From: Pezizomycotina sp. ARF18
Lineage: Eukaryota; Ascomycota
Length of the DNA stretch: 64,000 nt
NCBI GenBank assembly: GCA_002224055.1
Contig: AZLU01000179.1
Span: forward strand, 1 to 64,000
Direction: 5' to 3'
Program-made: the position numbers and the translations under genes
Notes under the pieces: model-generated
Database searches by the model: none
Told to the model about the DNA's origin: nothing
The model's input: the letters and a program-made list of their open reading frames with translations, nothing else
Shown here: piece after piece, positions 37,553-50,498 of the stretch
Position numbering within the stretch: the stretch's first letter is position 1
How the letters are laid out: the number at the start of each line of letters is the position of its first letter

Positions 37553-37752
37553 TTGAAATGTTTGGTTTTTGTTGTGGTTTTTGTTTCGTTGAGAACTGAA
37601 AAAGAGAGTAAGATCCTCGAAAGGTAAAGGCAAGTTGTTCGTTAAAGAGAGTGAGGAGCTGAAAAGAGAGTGATTGCAGTAGATGCTGAAGACCTGATCG
37701 CTGTTGATCGTTGTGATGATGAGAGAAACATTCAAAGGGATGTTCACCCGTC

Positions 37753-37760
37753 CTTATATA
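37753..37760 (-). promoter_or_regulatory. Possible TATA box of the small secreted protein gene
   Basis: TATATAAG on the minus strand, about 200 bp upstream of the chosen start. Fungal leaders of this length are common, so the placement is plausible but unproven. Confidence 0.35.
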
Positions 37761-38335
37761 ATGAAATTTCTCCAGATGTCCGCAGCAGGAATCATCATAA
37801 TAGAGCATATGAATATGTCTAGTGTCCAAGTCCTGACGAGAGATTTACATCAAGAGCGGAACTAAGCGTCGAGGCTAGAAGTAGCATGGACTCAAGCGTG
37901 TATAGTGCATATACTTTCGTTATGGCATGTTTTATTGTTAGGGGTTCCGCTGAAACAAATCGTCCCTTGTAATTGTGAATGTTGAAACATCCAATCATTT
38001 TTCCGCCACCAGAGTTAGGCCATGTTCGCCATTACTAGATAACCCCACAGATCTGTTAAAGCTGTCTTCCAGACTTTCTCGGAGGATATTTTCGCATGCT
38101 ATGCCGACGCGACCGAGCAATTCGTGGTGTGTGTATACAGTTGCCGAGGACTAAAACAATGCCTAATCGTTAGGCTTCTTGGGTCGTGAGCGCGGTAAGT
38201 GGACAATCTAAGCGTGGTTTTGGTTCGCTACCATTATCCTGAAACTCAGACTTTCCCTTTGTGGTATGGATCGAATTCATGTCTTCATGCCGACGCGGGC
38301 CATTTTCATGCACCGGATGCAGCCATGAAAAAAAT

Positions 38336-38576
38336 TGTAGGATGAAGATCAAAATTGTTAATTACATAAAGAACAAAACTATCTATCGAGGCAGTATCCT
38401 ACCGTTTATATACAAAAGGAATTCCATATAAAACGAATCTTCACGATGTTAATATCCTCGCATCGATACATGCCGTTTATTACAGAGCTCGGCCGAGGTC
38501 GGTCGATATATAGCGCTACGGGCAATTCTCGATATATTCGTGTTATTTAATATTCCTTTATTACTTATATCTAATA
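38336..38576 (-). repeat. LTR of the copia fossil (3' LTR in coding direction)
   Basis: About 241 bp with TG/CA ends. It matches the right-hand LTR end to end. The differences are almost all C/T or G/A transitions plus one length difference. Confidence 0.93.
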
Positions 38577-41500
38577 GCCTCCCTTACCCGCTACGGGCCG
38601 AGGCTTCCCTATTCTTTACGATCTAGGATAGGGCGCACTCTTAGCGCCTACCTTAGTTTAACGAATACCGGTAGAGCTAGCGGTTTAGTAAATATATCGG
38701 CGACGTTATCGGCCGATACGACGCGCGCTAGCGCGATCTTATAATCTTTAATTTTCTTCCTAATAAAATAATATTTAATATTAATATACTTAGTTTATTT
38801 ATTAATATTACGAGCCGCGTTTATAGCTAGGTAGTAGGCGTCCGTATTATTAATTTTTAATTTAACGAGAATTATCTTCTTATTATTAGTAGCCCCGGTC
38901 TACTAGTTTATAAGTAGACTCGACTAGAGTATCCTTTTAAGCTATACTACCTCCTAAATCGCGGCGCTAAGTACCGTATATTCTACCTCTATTATTAAAA
39001 TAGCGATGTAGTTTATTTATAAGATATAAATATACTACTCCTCCATATATTATAAAGGCGTAGCTACTAACTAAGCGGTAATCTTTAGCTCGAGCAAAGT
39101 CGCTATCTATATATCCCTAAGGCTATATCTCTCTATCGGTACTACTTAGGCTAAAGCGTAGGCTATACTTACGCGTCCCCTATAGATAGCGCAGTAACCG
39201 CTATATCGCGGTATATTATAAGTCCTTTAGGTAGATAGTAAAAGTAGCTAATTCTAACTAAGCGAAGGCCAGTTCTAAATGCGTCTAAACTATTAGATAT
39301 TAAGTTTTTCTAAGTTTACTATATAGTCCTCTAATCTAACGATTTAATTCTCCTTAGGACGGCGTAGCGCGGGATATTAAACTATTAATATTACCGCGAC
39401 TACGTAATTTTATATATTATAACGTTAAAGTAATCTATCGATATACGCCTCCTATAATAAGTATATCGTCCTTTCGTAATAATTTTTCTTAATTTAAGCT
39501 CTTAAGAAGTATACCGCGTTATTAAATTACTTAATATTAAGCCGTTTAAGTAGCTTTTCTTTAATCTTATCGGCTAGTTTATTATATATAATAAGTAAGT
39601 TATCGATAAATATAAAATATATATACCGACGCCTCCCGTATTAATATCTCTTAAGCTATAGTATATACTCGTATTATAGAGTAATTAATATATTCTATAC
39701 TAGTTAGTACTTTATAAAGTTTATTATTTTATATTAATAGCGAGATACGTAGATTATATATCGATTTAGTAAAACGGAGTAGTATATTACGCCTTCGCGC
39801 GTTAGTTTATTAGGAATCGTTCTATATTAGTATATATTTTTAGGCGCGAGTATATTTACTTATTAATTAGGCGCTAGATCCCTTTAAAAATATAGAGGTA
39901 ATATTCCTATATCGTACTTTAAGATTTAACGCGGTAGCTATTGCTAGAATAGTAAGGCTATAGAGAATTTAACGACTGATAAATATATATCGTTGTTTTA
40001 TTAATTTTATAGATGGCCTAGAACTACTAGTCTTACCTTATAGCGAATAATCTTATTTTAAGCGTTTTATTTATAGCGAAGTATCTATTTTAGCGGTAAT
40101 AGACGCTATTATTTAATTTTTCTCGTATCTATTTAAATTAGTTCTTATACGCCGTACTTTTTTAGTAAGAGTAGTTCTTTTTTATTATTATCTACTATTT
40201 TACTTTCTTCGACGATTATATTACCTAAGTATAGATAACGGTATCTAAATCTTTAATATCTTAATATACGGCGAGGGCTACTACGTTAGTAAAATTAAAG
40301 AACTACTCTAAGCGGCGAGTATAAAATCGTCGTACTTAATCTATTGCGGTAAATTTAATCTAGCGGCTATTATAAATAAGAGGTTTATAGTATTTTACGC
40401 TAAGTTAGATTATATACTCTAACTATCTTACCGCTATTTTTAAATCCTATATATTTTCTTTTTTATACTCTTATAGCGAGTTTATTAGTAGGATAATAAT
40501 CTTTTACCTATATATTAGTATTAAACGGGTAGAGTTTACTAATATCTAGTTTATAGCCTCGATACGCCTTATAAGGCGTTTTACCGCGAAGTACCTTTAT
40601 AGATAATATATTCTTTAGTTTATAAATATATCGGGTAGCTTTTCTTATAAATAAAGCGGTAGATCTATATTATAAAACGCCGCGCGCGCCTTATTTATAA
40701 TAGTTAGTAGAAAGCGTTCTACTACTCCGTTTTAGCCGTAATCATTCGGTACGTACTACTACTACTCGATACCGTACGAGGCTAGTATATCCTTAAATTT
40801 ACTATCGTTTAACTAATTATTATATTTACCGCCGCTATTATAATAAACGACGAGAATAGAGTATAACGATACTAAATCGCGGCCTCTTAAGTTAGAGCGC
40901 TTTATAGCGTATTTAGTAATTTACGTTTTAATCTATTTATCTATTATCTACTAATTATTCTTCTTATTACTATATAGAAGTATCTAGCTATATCGAGTTA
41001 TATCATTAACTATACTATTAAATCTATTACTATTTCCTAAACTCTACTATTTACGGGGCGCTATCTATATATTTACGTAAATCTTTTATAGAGGCGCGGT
41101 TTCTTAAGTCGTTAGCGCTTAGGCGTCTAATAGTATATACTTACCTATTATATATACTTTATAGAGACGTTAAATATACGTACCCTCTATAATAGTTATA
41201 CCTAAATTTTATAATAATTAACGAAGATTAATTTTATTTAAATAGCTAAGCGCCTAATATTATTCTTACGCTATTTACTTTATCCTTATAATAAGCGCCT
41301 ATTCGCTATATATTAAGCTAGTTTATAATAGTTCGTTACTATTCTATATAGCTATTAGGAATATCCTTCTCTACTTAGGCGCTTAAAGAGCGATTTTACC
41401 CGTTTTACGGTATTAAAACGTTAGTATATCTTAATCCGAGAGATTAAACGTTAGTCTCCGTTTAACTAATTATATTACTAATAGTAGCTTAGCTTATCTA

Positions 41501-43180
41501 AATTCCTTATAATAATAGACGCTAGTTATTATAACGACTCGGCGTTTACTATTAATATTTACTTTAAGGCGTACGTTTCTAATATAAGTAGCTAAAACGA
41601 CGTAATCGTTTTCTATACGTACGCGGTAAGGCGGTTTAAGCTATACCGGCTCCGCGAGATCTTTCTATTATTCTATAATATAATTATTATTTACGTTATC
41701 GGCGTATTACTAACCGTTATTTAAACTAGTACGGTACGTCTTATAATATTATTCTAAAGTATTGTTATTTCGCTTATATTTTATAGCTATCTATATTTAG
41801 TCTTTATTCTCTTTATAGTTTATAGCTAAGGCGGCGCCTTTTAGCTTTATAGGTAGGCGCGGTAGTTAGCGGCGGGCTAGCGTAAAAGGAGTCTATCTTA
41901 TTCTTTTAGCGTTATCTAAATAATACTACTAGCTAATACTATCTCTATAATTAAACCGGGTCTAAAATCCTTCTTTATTATTAGCGTTAATCGTAAGATT
42001 AAACGCTTATAGGTAGTAGTACTATATATAGCTATATTCTTTATATATATAATACTATACTTCCTATATTAATACGCTTTACGGTAGCGCGCCTTACTAA
42101 TTACTATAGCTATTAAATCCTTTACGGCTATAATCTCCTCTTAGAGGGCGTTTACGCTATCTCGATATATTCTACTTTCTTTTACTACTATTAGTATTTA
42201 TATTATTATTAATATCCTTATTACTAGCGCCTATTCTTATTACTATATAGGCTATATCGTTATTACTCTTATTTTCTTTTAACGCGGCTCGTATCAGCGC
42301 TAGATTTATTATACGTAAGCTTCTATACTTTCTAACGTACTTCTTTTTAGCTTAGTAGGCTTATTATTTACTTAAGATTTATTATAACGCCTCTTACTAC
42401 TATTAGTAACGTAATAAAGGATAATACGGTATTATACGACTTAGATAATCCTTTTAAGATATTCTCGATAAGCTAATTATCGTAGAGTCTTAAGTTAAGA
42501 GTTTTTAGTTTTACCTACTATTCTTTCGCGCGGTTAATATACGTATATATAGTATCGTCGTCTTTTTAATATATATTTATTAGCTAAAGTTCTAATATTT
42601 ACTAATTCGCCTTATTATTTATAAAGTTTATAGATTTAAAGGCTATCTAAACGGCCTATACCCTTTATTTATTAACGTTAAAGTAATAAATCTACTCGAT
42701 TCTTATTACGGAAGTAATAAGTACTATTATCGTATTATAATAAGCCTATTCGTCTTTATTAAGCTTCTTATCCGAGGTCTTAAATTTTACGATAATATCG
42801 GCGAGCTTTAATATACGTAGTTCTATAAGTATACGCCTCTTTTAGAGTAGCTAGTCGCTACTCTACTTAAGTAGTAGGATAAGATTATAGCGAATCGCTT
42901 ATTATACGATATTAAATAGCTCGGGTATACTTAGCGCTATATAGTAGATATCTTCTATTAGAGTTAACGAGCGTAATATTAAAATTATTTACTCTACTAT
43001 AGCCGAGCGTGCTCGTAATATTTTGCGACGGCGCGATAGGCGGTAAGATAAGGATAGAGTTATTCCTTAAGAACGTACTACGTTATGAGCTTCGCGACGT
43101 TACTATCTAAGATCTAGATTATCGTTTTAAGATAGCGCGGGATATGGCTATTATTTTTTATAATGTAGTTATTACTACTA

Positions 43181-43422
43181 TGTAAGATAAAGATTAAAAT
43201 TGTTAATTATATAAAGAATAAAACTATCTATTAAGGGTAGTATCCTACCGTTTATATATAAAAGGAATTCTATATAAAACGAATCTTTACGATATTAATA
43301 TCCTCGTATCGATGCATACCGTTTATTATAGAGCTCGGCCGAGGTCGGTCGATGCATAGCGCTGCGGGCAATTCTCGATGTATTCGTGTCGTTTGATGTT
43401 CCTTTATTACTTACATCCAACA
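43181..43422 (-). repeat. LTR of the copia fossil (5' LTR in coding direction)
   Basis: About 242 bp with TG/CA ends. The terminal inverted repeat is TGTTGGATG / CATCCTACA when read on the minus strand. Confidence 0.93.
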
Positions 43423-44482
43423 AAATTACATAAGGCTCCGTTTCATGCTTAAAGGCAACAAGTTAACTTTGATGCGTCTAAACGCTATATTCTCCCAGTA
43501 TTGAAATATGGTGGCGTTCTTCATGCAACCGAGTTGAAGGCTTCACACAGTCTGAGCCGGCTGTGGAGACAAGAAGTATGCTCAGATTAGAACGCAGATG
43601 CGGGTCACGCGATAAGAGTTATGACGCTGGATGAGCATCCAACTTTTCTCAAAAGGCGTTTTGGCCAAGTAACGAGATTCTCCTATATGACTATCAACAT
43701 AGTTAGCTTGCTCTGCTCTATTCGCCCAGCAAAAAAAATTTCCTGCTATTTCCATGCAGCCAATGTACTATTCTATAAGGCATGAGAAAGTCTGAAAAAC
43801 AGGTTGAGAGGAGCCCTCCCAAAATATTCCCCATCTCGAAATTGACGCAAATACGTAAAACATTTGCCAACGTTCTCTCTCTCTTGCTCTTCCTTGCAGT
43901 ACTGATTATTGAAACGCCGTGATCGAAACGGATTTCAAGTCTTTTTGGGCTTTTTGCCTTGAAATAAAAGCATTTTAAAATTCATAGGTCTCCCAAGCGG
44001 CAACACTCCACGCGTGCACCAGTGCATGAAACTACAGGAAAGCTGAACAACAAATTCGCAAAGAACTCAGTCTAACAGGCTATTTGGTTTAACTGCGTTA
44101 GGCTGAACAGGGCGGATATATCCGAGAAATTTATTCGCTCTTAAAGCGCAGAAGCGTGTACCATCTTATGCTAGTCGAGCACAGTCGCATTGTCCAGCGG
44201 AGGCTAAAAAACAGATGCCTCTAATTTCTCAGAGAAAAGGCTGATCGTCCGCGACCGGACAAGGCCAGCAGAAGCTAGGATATACGACCCTAAAGCATTT
44301 TTATTACAGCATCTTAGGTTCAGATACAACAAAAGCGTCATAAAGGGCTAACTAAGGCTAAACTGGCACACAGGTGGTAAACGAGTCGAAACAAAACAAA
44401 GCTCTAAGATCAAGAAGGCAAGAACAAAAGAGAAAATCAAGAAGATATTATTAGGATCGTCGCTCAAGCTAAGTGATACCAC
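43423..44482. other. Intergenic between the retroelement and the AAA+ gene
   Basis: No coding signal on either strand. Base composition returns at once to that of the rest of the window, so RIP has not visibly spread outward. Confidence 0.5.
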
Positions 44483-46890
44483 TCATACGCCAATCTTCTG
44501 CTTATTTCTGACTTCCTTGAAATCCTTTTCGAACGCTTGCACGATGCCGAGTACGGACTGCACGTGCTCGACGGACAAGGGTTGGAGATCATTCTCCGCG
44601 ATGCTCAACGCCGTCCGAGCGGCATTCTTGATCTGCCTGCCATTCAGCGGAACCGACCCGAGGAAATCGTAATCGCTCTCCTGAATGTCCGTCATAGAGC
44701 CATTGTCGTTCATCTTCTGGACGAAGTTGCGCCAGACCTGTTCGCGACCAGCCTTGTCGAGGTCGCGGTAGTGAAGCGCAACGTGGATACGGCTCTGGAA
44801 GGCTTCGTCGAAGGTCTTGACTCTGTTGGTGGTCAGGAAAAGGATTCCGGAATCTAATAATAGAATGTTAGCACCGAGCTCACAAATAAAATGTTTGTAA
44901 TGATAAGATCGAGTTAGTGTGCTTACAGTATTCCAGGATCCTGAGGAAGATCGAAACCAAAGCGTTCCGCTTCAAGTCGTGGAGCGAGCGCTCCTCAAGG
45001 AAGACGTCAGCTTCGTCGAGCAGGAGTACGGCATTCCAAATCGTGCAGAGGCGCAGGATCTTGGATAAGGCCTGTTCCATTTCCGCCGGATCGTGGCCTA
45101 GATCGCCAGCTGATATGCAGTACAGCGGCGATCTGGTAAAATCAGCGACGCTTTCCTGAGCAAGGTGTTAGCATTCGATCTAAGAGAAAAATGTCCGAAG
45201 CGACCTAGTAATATACGTACAGCAGTCATGGTTTTGCCGCTACCCGGCGAACCGTGCAGACAACAGATGAGACCCTTGCCTTTGCCGGCGATGAAGTCGT
45301 CAAAGTTGGACTTCGAGGTAAGGTGACCCTCGACCAGAGTCTTCACAAGCTTCTTCTGGGAAGGAGGCAAGACCAGTTGATCGAACGATTTGACGTTCCA
45401 GCGAACGGGTTGGAGGTGCTCGACGTAGAACTCAACTATGCATTGCGATATGGATTAGCCAACCATGATGCTGAGGGATGAAGTAACGTTTGAAAGACTT
45501 ACCCCATTGTTTTTCGTTGAGAGCGAAGCCGTGAATGGTGCTTGAACACAATAGATGTTGATCCTCCGTCAGAGGTGTATGCGATTCCTCCTCTTTGTCT
45601 CCGTTCTTCTTTCTTAGGTCCTGGCCGGTTCCATCCTTGGATAGATTGACGTTCAGGTTGGGCTGAGGGCCAGCTTGTCCTATGCGACGCCCATCCTCAT
45701 CGTACCAGTCGCTTCCGTCCTGGTAGCCGCCACGTTGTTGTGCGCGTTGTTGGCATTATTTTGATCGTCGTCGTCATTCAACGATTTCACAGCGATCGCT
45801 TTGTCAGGGTGGTAGTGCTTGTGTGTTTTTACGTCGACCATAACGCGACCGTTGACCTAAAATATTGTTAGCACTCGTCATTGAGTAGGTTTATCCAATA
45901 CGTTAATCTCAAGGCAGAATCTTACGTGAAGCTTAGAACCCCAGTATCCGGCTTAGAAATAGTAAGGCCGGAGTACTCCATGCAATGAATACCTCTGAGG
46001 CTTTCAAACTTGCGACCTCTCGAGATCAAATCCAACCTAGCCTCCTTCTCACGTGGATGGTAGCTGAGCGGGAAGACAGGCAAGTCTATGATCTTCATCG
46101 CGCCTTCGAAGGATGGATTCAAGACGACCTTTTCAGCGTAGCCGAACATGTCACCGTCGTAGTCCACGTAATTTCGGTGATACATCCGTAGTAATTGCAC
46201 GAGATGAGCTGCTCCTTGTAGAATTTGGTTTCGAAGACGCGGGGGTGTCCATCGAAGGTAGTGTAGGCCAACGTGCCGGGCTTGAAGAGAGTCCAGATCC
46301 TTTAAGAATATTAGTAATCCCTTTTCTTTGTTATGAATACTAGCCGACATGGAAAGAATGAAATGCTCACTGTTCAAATTCAATCAATCCCTCATCCGTG
46401 AGATTCTTGAGATCCTTATCAAACTTGGAGAACTCTGTATCAAGGAAATCTAGCAAGAGCTTAACGTGTCTTCCCGTCTCGCTCTTCTTGTCTTCCTTGT
46501 AAATTTCTCTCAGCTCCGGGCGGTAATACCACAGGACCCGGAGAGGATACTGCAGGACGATGTTGGAAGTCTTGAAGCTGATCCCCGGGTAGTCGTCACC
46601 GATGAGTTCTTTGAGGACCTTCTTAAGCATCAAACTCTTGATGTCAAGGCTCTGAGATGTCAGGAATCCGAGACGGTTGAAGAACCGAGTGTGGACGAGG
46701 ACGAACTGGCCGTACTCGTCGTACGCTTCGTTCTCTTGGACTTCGGGCACGTCTCCGGCGTTGACGACAACCTGGCGGCCCCTCCAGTTGTATCTGGAGT
46801 CAAGGCGCTTGACTTTGATGATCATCTTGTCGTCGCCCTGAGGGCCTCCTCGGTGAGCTTCTTGACACCGCGCTTGATTGACCGAAACAT
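44483..46890 (-). CDS. AAA+ ATPase of the fungal N-terminal-domain (DUF7025-type) family
   Basis: The start MFRSIKRGVKKLTEEALR at 46890 opens a long fungal N-terminal domain with VQENEAYDEYGQFVLVHTRF, LQYPLRVLWYYRPELREIYK, KIIDLPVFPLSYHPREKEAR and GIHCMEYSGL. After an intron comes NGRVMVDVKTHKHYHPDKAI, the usual end of this domain. A Gln/Asn/Asp-rich linker leads to the ATPase module. It has Walker A GSPGSGKTMTA (about 45225-45260), Walker B AVLLLDEADVFLEER (about 45000-45045) and a sensor-1 type LTTNRVKTFDEAFQSRIH. The C-terminal lid reads GRQIKNAARTALSIAENDLQ and the end is VRNKQKIGV at 44483. About 700 residues is usual. Introns with GT/AG borders are visible near 46.32-46.38, 45.86-45.93, 45.43-45.50, 45.16-45.22 and 44.86-44.93 kb. 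The family is common in filamentous fungi with poorly known function. Single-base frame changes occur, one about 55 bp after the start. Confidence 0.9.
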
Positions 46891-49135
46891 CTTAAATGGC
46901 TATTTTTGTATATGAGGTTTTAGAGAAATGGTGACAATATAATCTAACGCTGAGGACACGAGAGATTTCTAAGGCCAAATGTTTCTGGTCGCTGACAGAC
47001 TTGGAGAAGCAGACAAGCCGTGTTTATATAAACGAAAGCACGACGCGCCACGTTAACCGAAGTCTATATGGACTTTTCATGGAGGATCGCAATACTTCCG
47101 GGCAAGTAGCACCTTTAGAGCTATAGAGGTGATAAGGCTTTACACATGACTGACACGAAAGGAAAACTGTGTATCCTGAAAATGTCTCTGCAAGGCCGTT
47201 TGACTCACGATTTCCTAGGTTCTACGCGCGCGAATTATATGACAAGAGAAACCGTGAGGCTGACGCGAGTTCCAACGTTAAGTTTTGCCCCGCGAAAAAC
47301 TTAGCGAGTAAACTGAACTGATGAACTGAAAGCCTTGCGGGAGGGGAACTCCGTATAACCAAAAAAGCAACGGACTGTACAAATTCGAGCGAATTAGAGA
47401 CAGACCCCGCAAGGATTCAGCTCCTAACTTCTGCCATCATTATAAGGAATCTAGTCCGCATTCTACCGAAATTCATATATACATAACCTTGAGATTTTCG
47501 TTCCCATAAAATAGACAGACGGCGTATATTTCACAACAGCGACAAAAAGGCAGCCTCTTTGGCTGACTCTTCATTCATTTTTCCCTTCTCCTAAATCTCA
47601 GCTTTTGCATTTCTTTCTCTCTCGCTTTCGTGCGTTATATATGCAAGAAGGGCAAGAGTCTGTGGAACCGAGCCGTGTGGCTATGCTCTGCTTCAATCAG
47701 TGCTGTCTCTCCACAAAAATCCCGAGCCTGGTTTCATTCTCTTGGGAGAGACTTCGGTTTTCTTTCCCTTTTCAGGCGGTGATACGATGTATAACTATTA
47801 TGAAGCTTCGGCCTTGTGGCTGTGCTGTGTCTGGTGATAAACGATCTGGCAGGTCGAGCCTCTGGATACCTGGGAATTTTCTGGGGAGCGATTGGCGATG
47901 CAAACAAGCATAGGTCTAGAATATTAATAAGAACATTGCAACTTTAACAGGGAATTATCCGTTATCACTTTCTCCAATTACTTTAAGCTTTGTCTACTTG
48001 TCTTCTTCCCACACTAGAGAGCTTGTGCATGCTAGGGAAGTGATATTGCTTCTGCCGGCGATGCCTCTGATAATAGCCGGAAATGATACTGCGGCGAGTC
48101 AGGTATCGGAGCCATCATGATCAATTTTCTTCCAGACGTCAGCTTAGGATTGAAACTGCGTGGGGGTAATAAGCCCCACCGCATGTAACCCTTCACGGCC
48201 GTCTGAGAGAAATTTATGAAAACTTTGCCGGCATCCCCACGATCCTGAGACCGGTTAAAATATAACTGGCATTTCAGATACACACAGCTTCCCTTCTCAG
48301 AGATACAAATTAGACCACACGCCTCGGATTAGGGCTGTATATGCTTCCGTGTCCTCTCGTTTCAAAAGCCTAACTCTATTCGCAACTCTATTACACGCAA
48401 GTTATGCCTGTTGCGATTTGGTCCTTCGAAGGTTAGTGAAATGTTGACCTGTTTTCTTCATGGATATTCACCCTGACACGGAATCAATGTCTCGTATCCG
48501 CCCGCTAGAATTATTAATTGCCATCCCGATTGTAATGTCACCGCCTCAGATACGCTAAAGTTTGTTGCAATTTCAAAGAAACCGTTCTTTTAAGTTGCTG
48601 TTTATTCAATATTCATAGGCCTGCTCCATTATATCGCCAATTTCTCCAAGTTTGCAAGCATTCGAGGTTGATATTCGAGAGATCTCCCGTCTTGACCACG
48701 TTCTGACCTCGTGGACTAGCCGCCTAGACGACTGAACGCAGATCCTTCTACCTCTATTCACGAAGTAATCTATAATCTCGCTAGCAGATTAATCCCCTTT
48801 GAAGTGAATATTATAAAGGAAATAGGAATAATATTTGATTGTATATAAGCTTGTTCCTCTTATACAAAGTTCCTCCGTAATACCACGATAAGGGAAATTG
48901 GAAAAAAACGGTAAACTAATATGAATTCGGCCGTGATAGTCGTGAAGTTTTCCCCCTTGAATAACGCCTTAAACAATTACAAATTCCAATGCCGAGATGA
49001 GCAGCAGTAGTGTGCCAAAACAGAGTAAAAGTGAATTCTAGATGTAAACTCGCTCGAAAAGCATAAACAAAACTGCAGGACGCGACCCCTAAAGAAGCCT
49101 GTCCACTAATGTACATCCCCCGATGAGACCAGAAT
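46891..49135. other. Intergenic
   Basis: No supportable gene. The 5' flank of the AAA+ gene has a TATATAAA element near 47,028 on the minus strand that could serve it. Open frames at 47605-47913 (plus) and 48032-48283 (minus) are short and without motif. Confidence 0.45.
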
Positions 49136-50498
49136 CTAATGATAACTTCCCAATGTCGTGCTGCCGACAGTAGAGTTTTGCGCTACGGCCGCGTCCAAGC
49201 TTATGTGCTGATCGGGCAGTATCCTCTCCCCCCGCATTATCGGTCGCGGCACCGACGATTCGTCGATCGACGTGAATCCTGAATCCTGCCCCCTTTTCCC
49301 GCCGCCCGCAGAAGACTGGCTCTTCGTAATCTTCGACAAGCCGACAGAATCCGTGTTGACCGTGTCGTTCTCCAGATCCAAATCCCCAAGCCTTTGAGAC
49401 CTCCTTCTCTTTTGGCCAGCGGGATCCTATCGCTCCAAAAGTGCCAGCAACGGAAGACGAAGGCTTTCAGTGCGGGCGCGCAGACGACGAGGACGCCGAC
49501 GGATTGGTCGAGGTTTTGGAAGACAAAGATTACGGCTTCGGGGAGCCCTTTCATGGATCCGGCGAAGACTAGGACGGCGCAGACGATGTTGAAGAAGCCG
49601 AGGAGGAACATTGCGGACGCTTCGAGTTTCTTTCGAAAAGTGAGACCCGTCATTTGGCGGATGACGAAGATGGGGAGTGTGAAGACTAGTAGAAATGATT
49701 GTTAGATTGTGTCCATTGCAATATTGAGACAAGGAGCCTTGGATGAGAAACTCACTGAGAATATCCGTGAATAAATGAAAAGCAAATCGACAGAAAAAGC
49801 GGGATCGCTTTGGCCGGACCAGCACGCATTCGGGTCCGTTATATTCCTGCTCGACACGGACCGAAAATTAGCAAAAAATACTAAAAGTTATGTGTGACAG
49901 AAAAGGAGGACTTCCATACCAATTCGACGATATCGGCCAGCACCAGAATGCGTACAAACCGGCCGAAATTATAAACAGAACAAAGCAAATACCCATCAGT
50001 ATCCTATTAGTCCACCAGCACTTCTTCAGAGTCCTCGGTATCCACTCATTGTAGAAGATGAGCATCGAAGCCTTGATGCTGTAATATATAACCACGTATT
50101 CTATCCACCACCAGTAGACCCACTATAAAGAGTCCGTATTAGCTAAACAAGATACTACTAACACTATAATTTCGAAAGTAGAAGACCTATGTCGTACTTT
50201 ACCCAGCCATATCAGCGACTTGTTGTCCGCTTTATCCCAGATGTTCGTTGCATCGACGCAGACCGGTATCGTATAGCAGACCCAAGCAATAATTACGAAA
50301 ACCTCACTCAGAAATCCCCACCAGCGTCGTTCACGGTGCGGTAAATAGAAACGGATGTATATTCTGATGAGGATGAGATGAACATGAGCGAGGCCAGCGT
50401 CCTCTGGAAGACGAAGTGCTATACGAAGGAAGATGTATTAGTATGTCGGTTGCATTTCTTTTCGCTACAGGACCACTTACAAAGGTCGAGGTCGCCAT
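49136..50498 (-). CDS. Rhodopsin-domain (PTH11-like) integral membrane protein
   Basis: Third member of this group. A short first exon (MATSTF from 50498) ends at GTAAGT. The next exon carries RIYIRFYLPHRERRWWGFLS, with the family's arginine-rich 'R..R.WWGF' loop, and helix EVFVIIAWVCYTIPV. After an intron at about 50.12-50.20 kb come VIYYSIKASMLIFYNEWIPR, MGICFVLFIISAGLYAFWCW and, after another intron, a CWSGQSDPAFSVDLLFIYSR segment. The last long exon reads MTGLTFRKKLEASAMFLLGF and DQSVGVLVVCAPALKAFVF, the usual last helix. It ends in a Ser/Gly-rich cytosolic tail with a stop at 49136. At least seven hydrophobic segments are countable. The role could be sensing at the plasma membrane, as for PTH11, but that is family inference. 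Confidence 0.75.

Larger units (their letters stand above)
38336..43422 (-). mobile_element. Ty1/copia LTR retrotransposon, RIP-mutated fossil
   Basis: A 5.09-kb element with two LTRs of about 241 bp. Each begins TGTAGGATG-like and ends ATCCAACA-like on the plus strand, so the coding direction is minus. Traces of the copia order are readable from right to left. An integrase end with the NGVVER...KAR signature lies near 40.7 kb. A reverse-transcriptase segment lies near 39.55-39.62 kb. The RNase H end with the DNVADIFTKPL signature lies near 38.69-38.74 kb. Integrase before reverse transcriptase is the copia order. Gag is expected near 42-43 kb by position only. The interior is almost free of CA and TG but keeps CG, the mark of RIP acting on CpA. 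It is thoroughly broken (many dozens of breaks, no frame of 60 codons) and surely inactive. AAAT lies on both flanks, compatible with a short target duplication. Apart from RIP-type transitions the LTRs are nearly identical, so insertion was probably recent. Confidence 0.93.

Noticed and set aside
46466-46915. 149-codon plus-strand frame opposite the AAA+ ATPase
   Set aside because: Shadow of the N-terminal domain of the ATPase gene.
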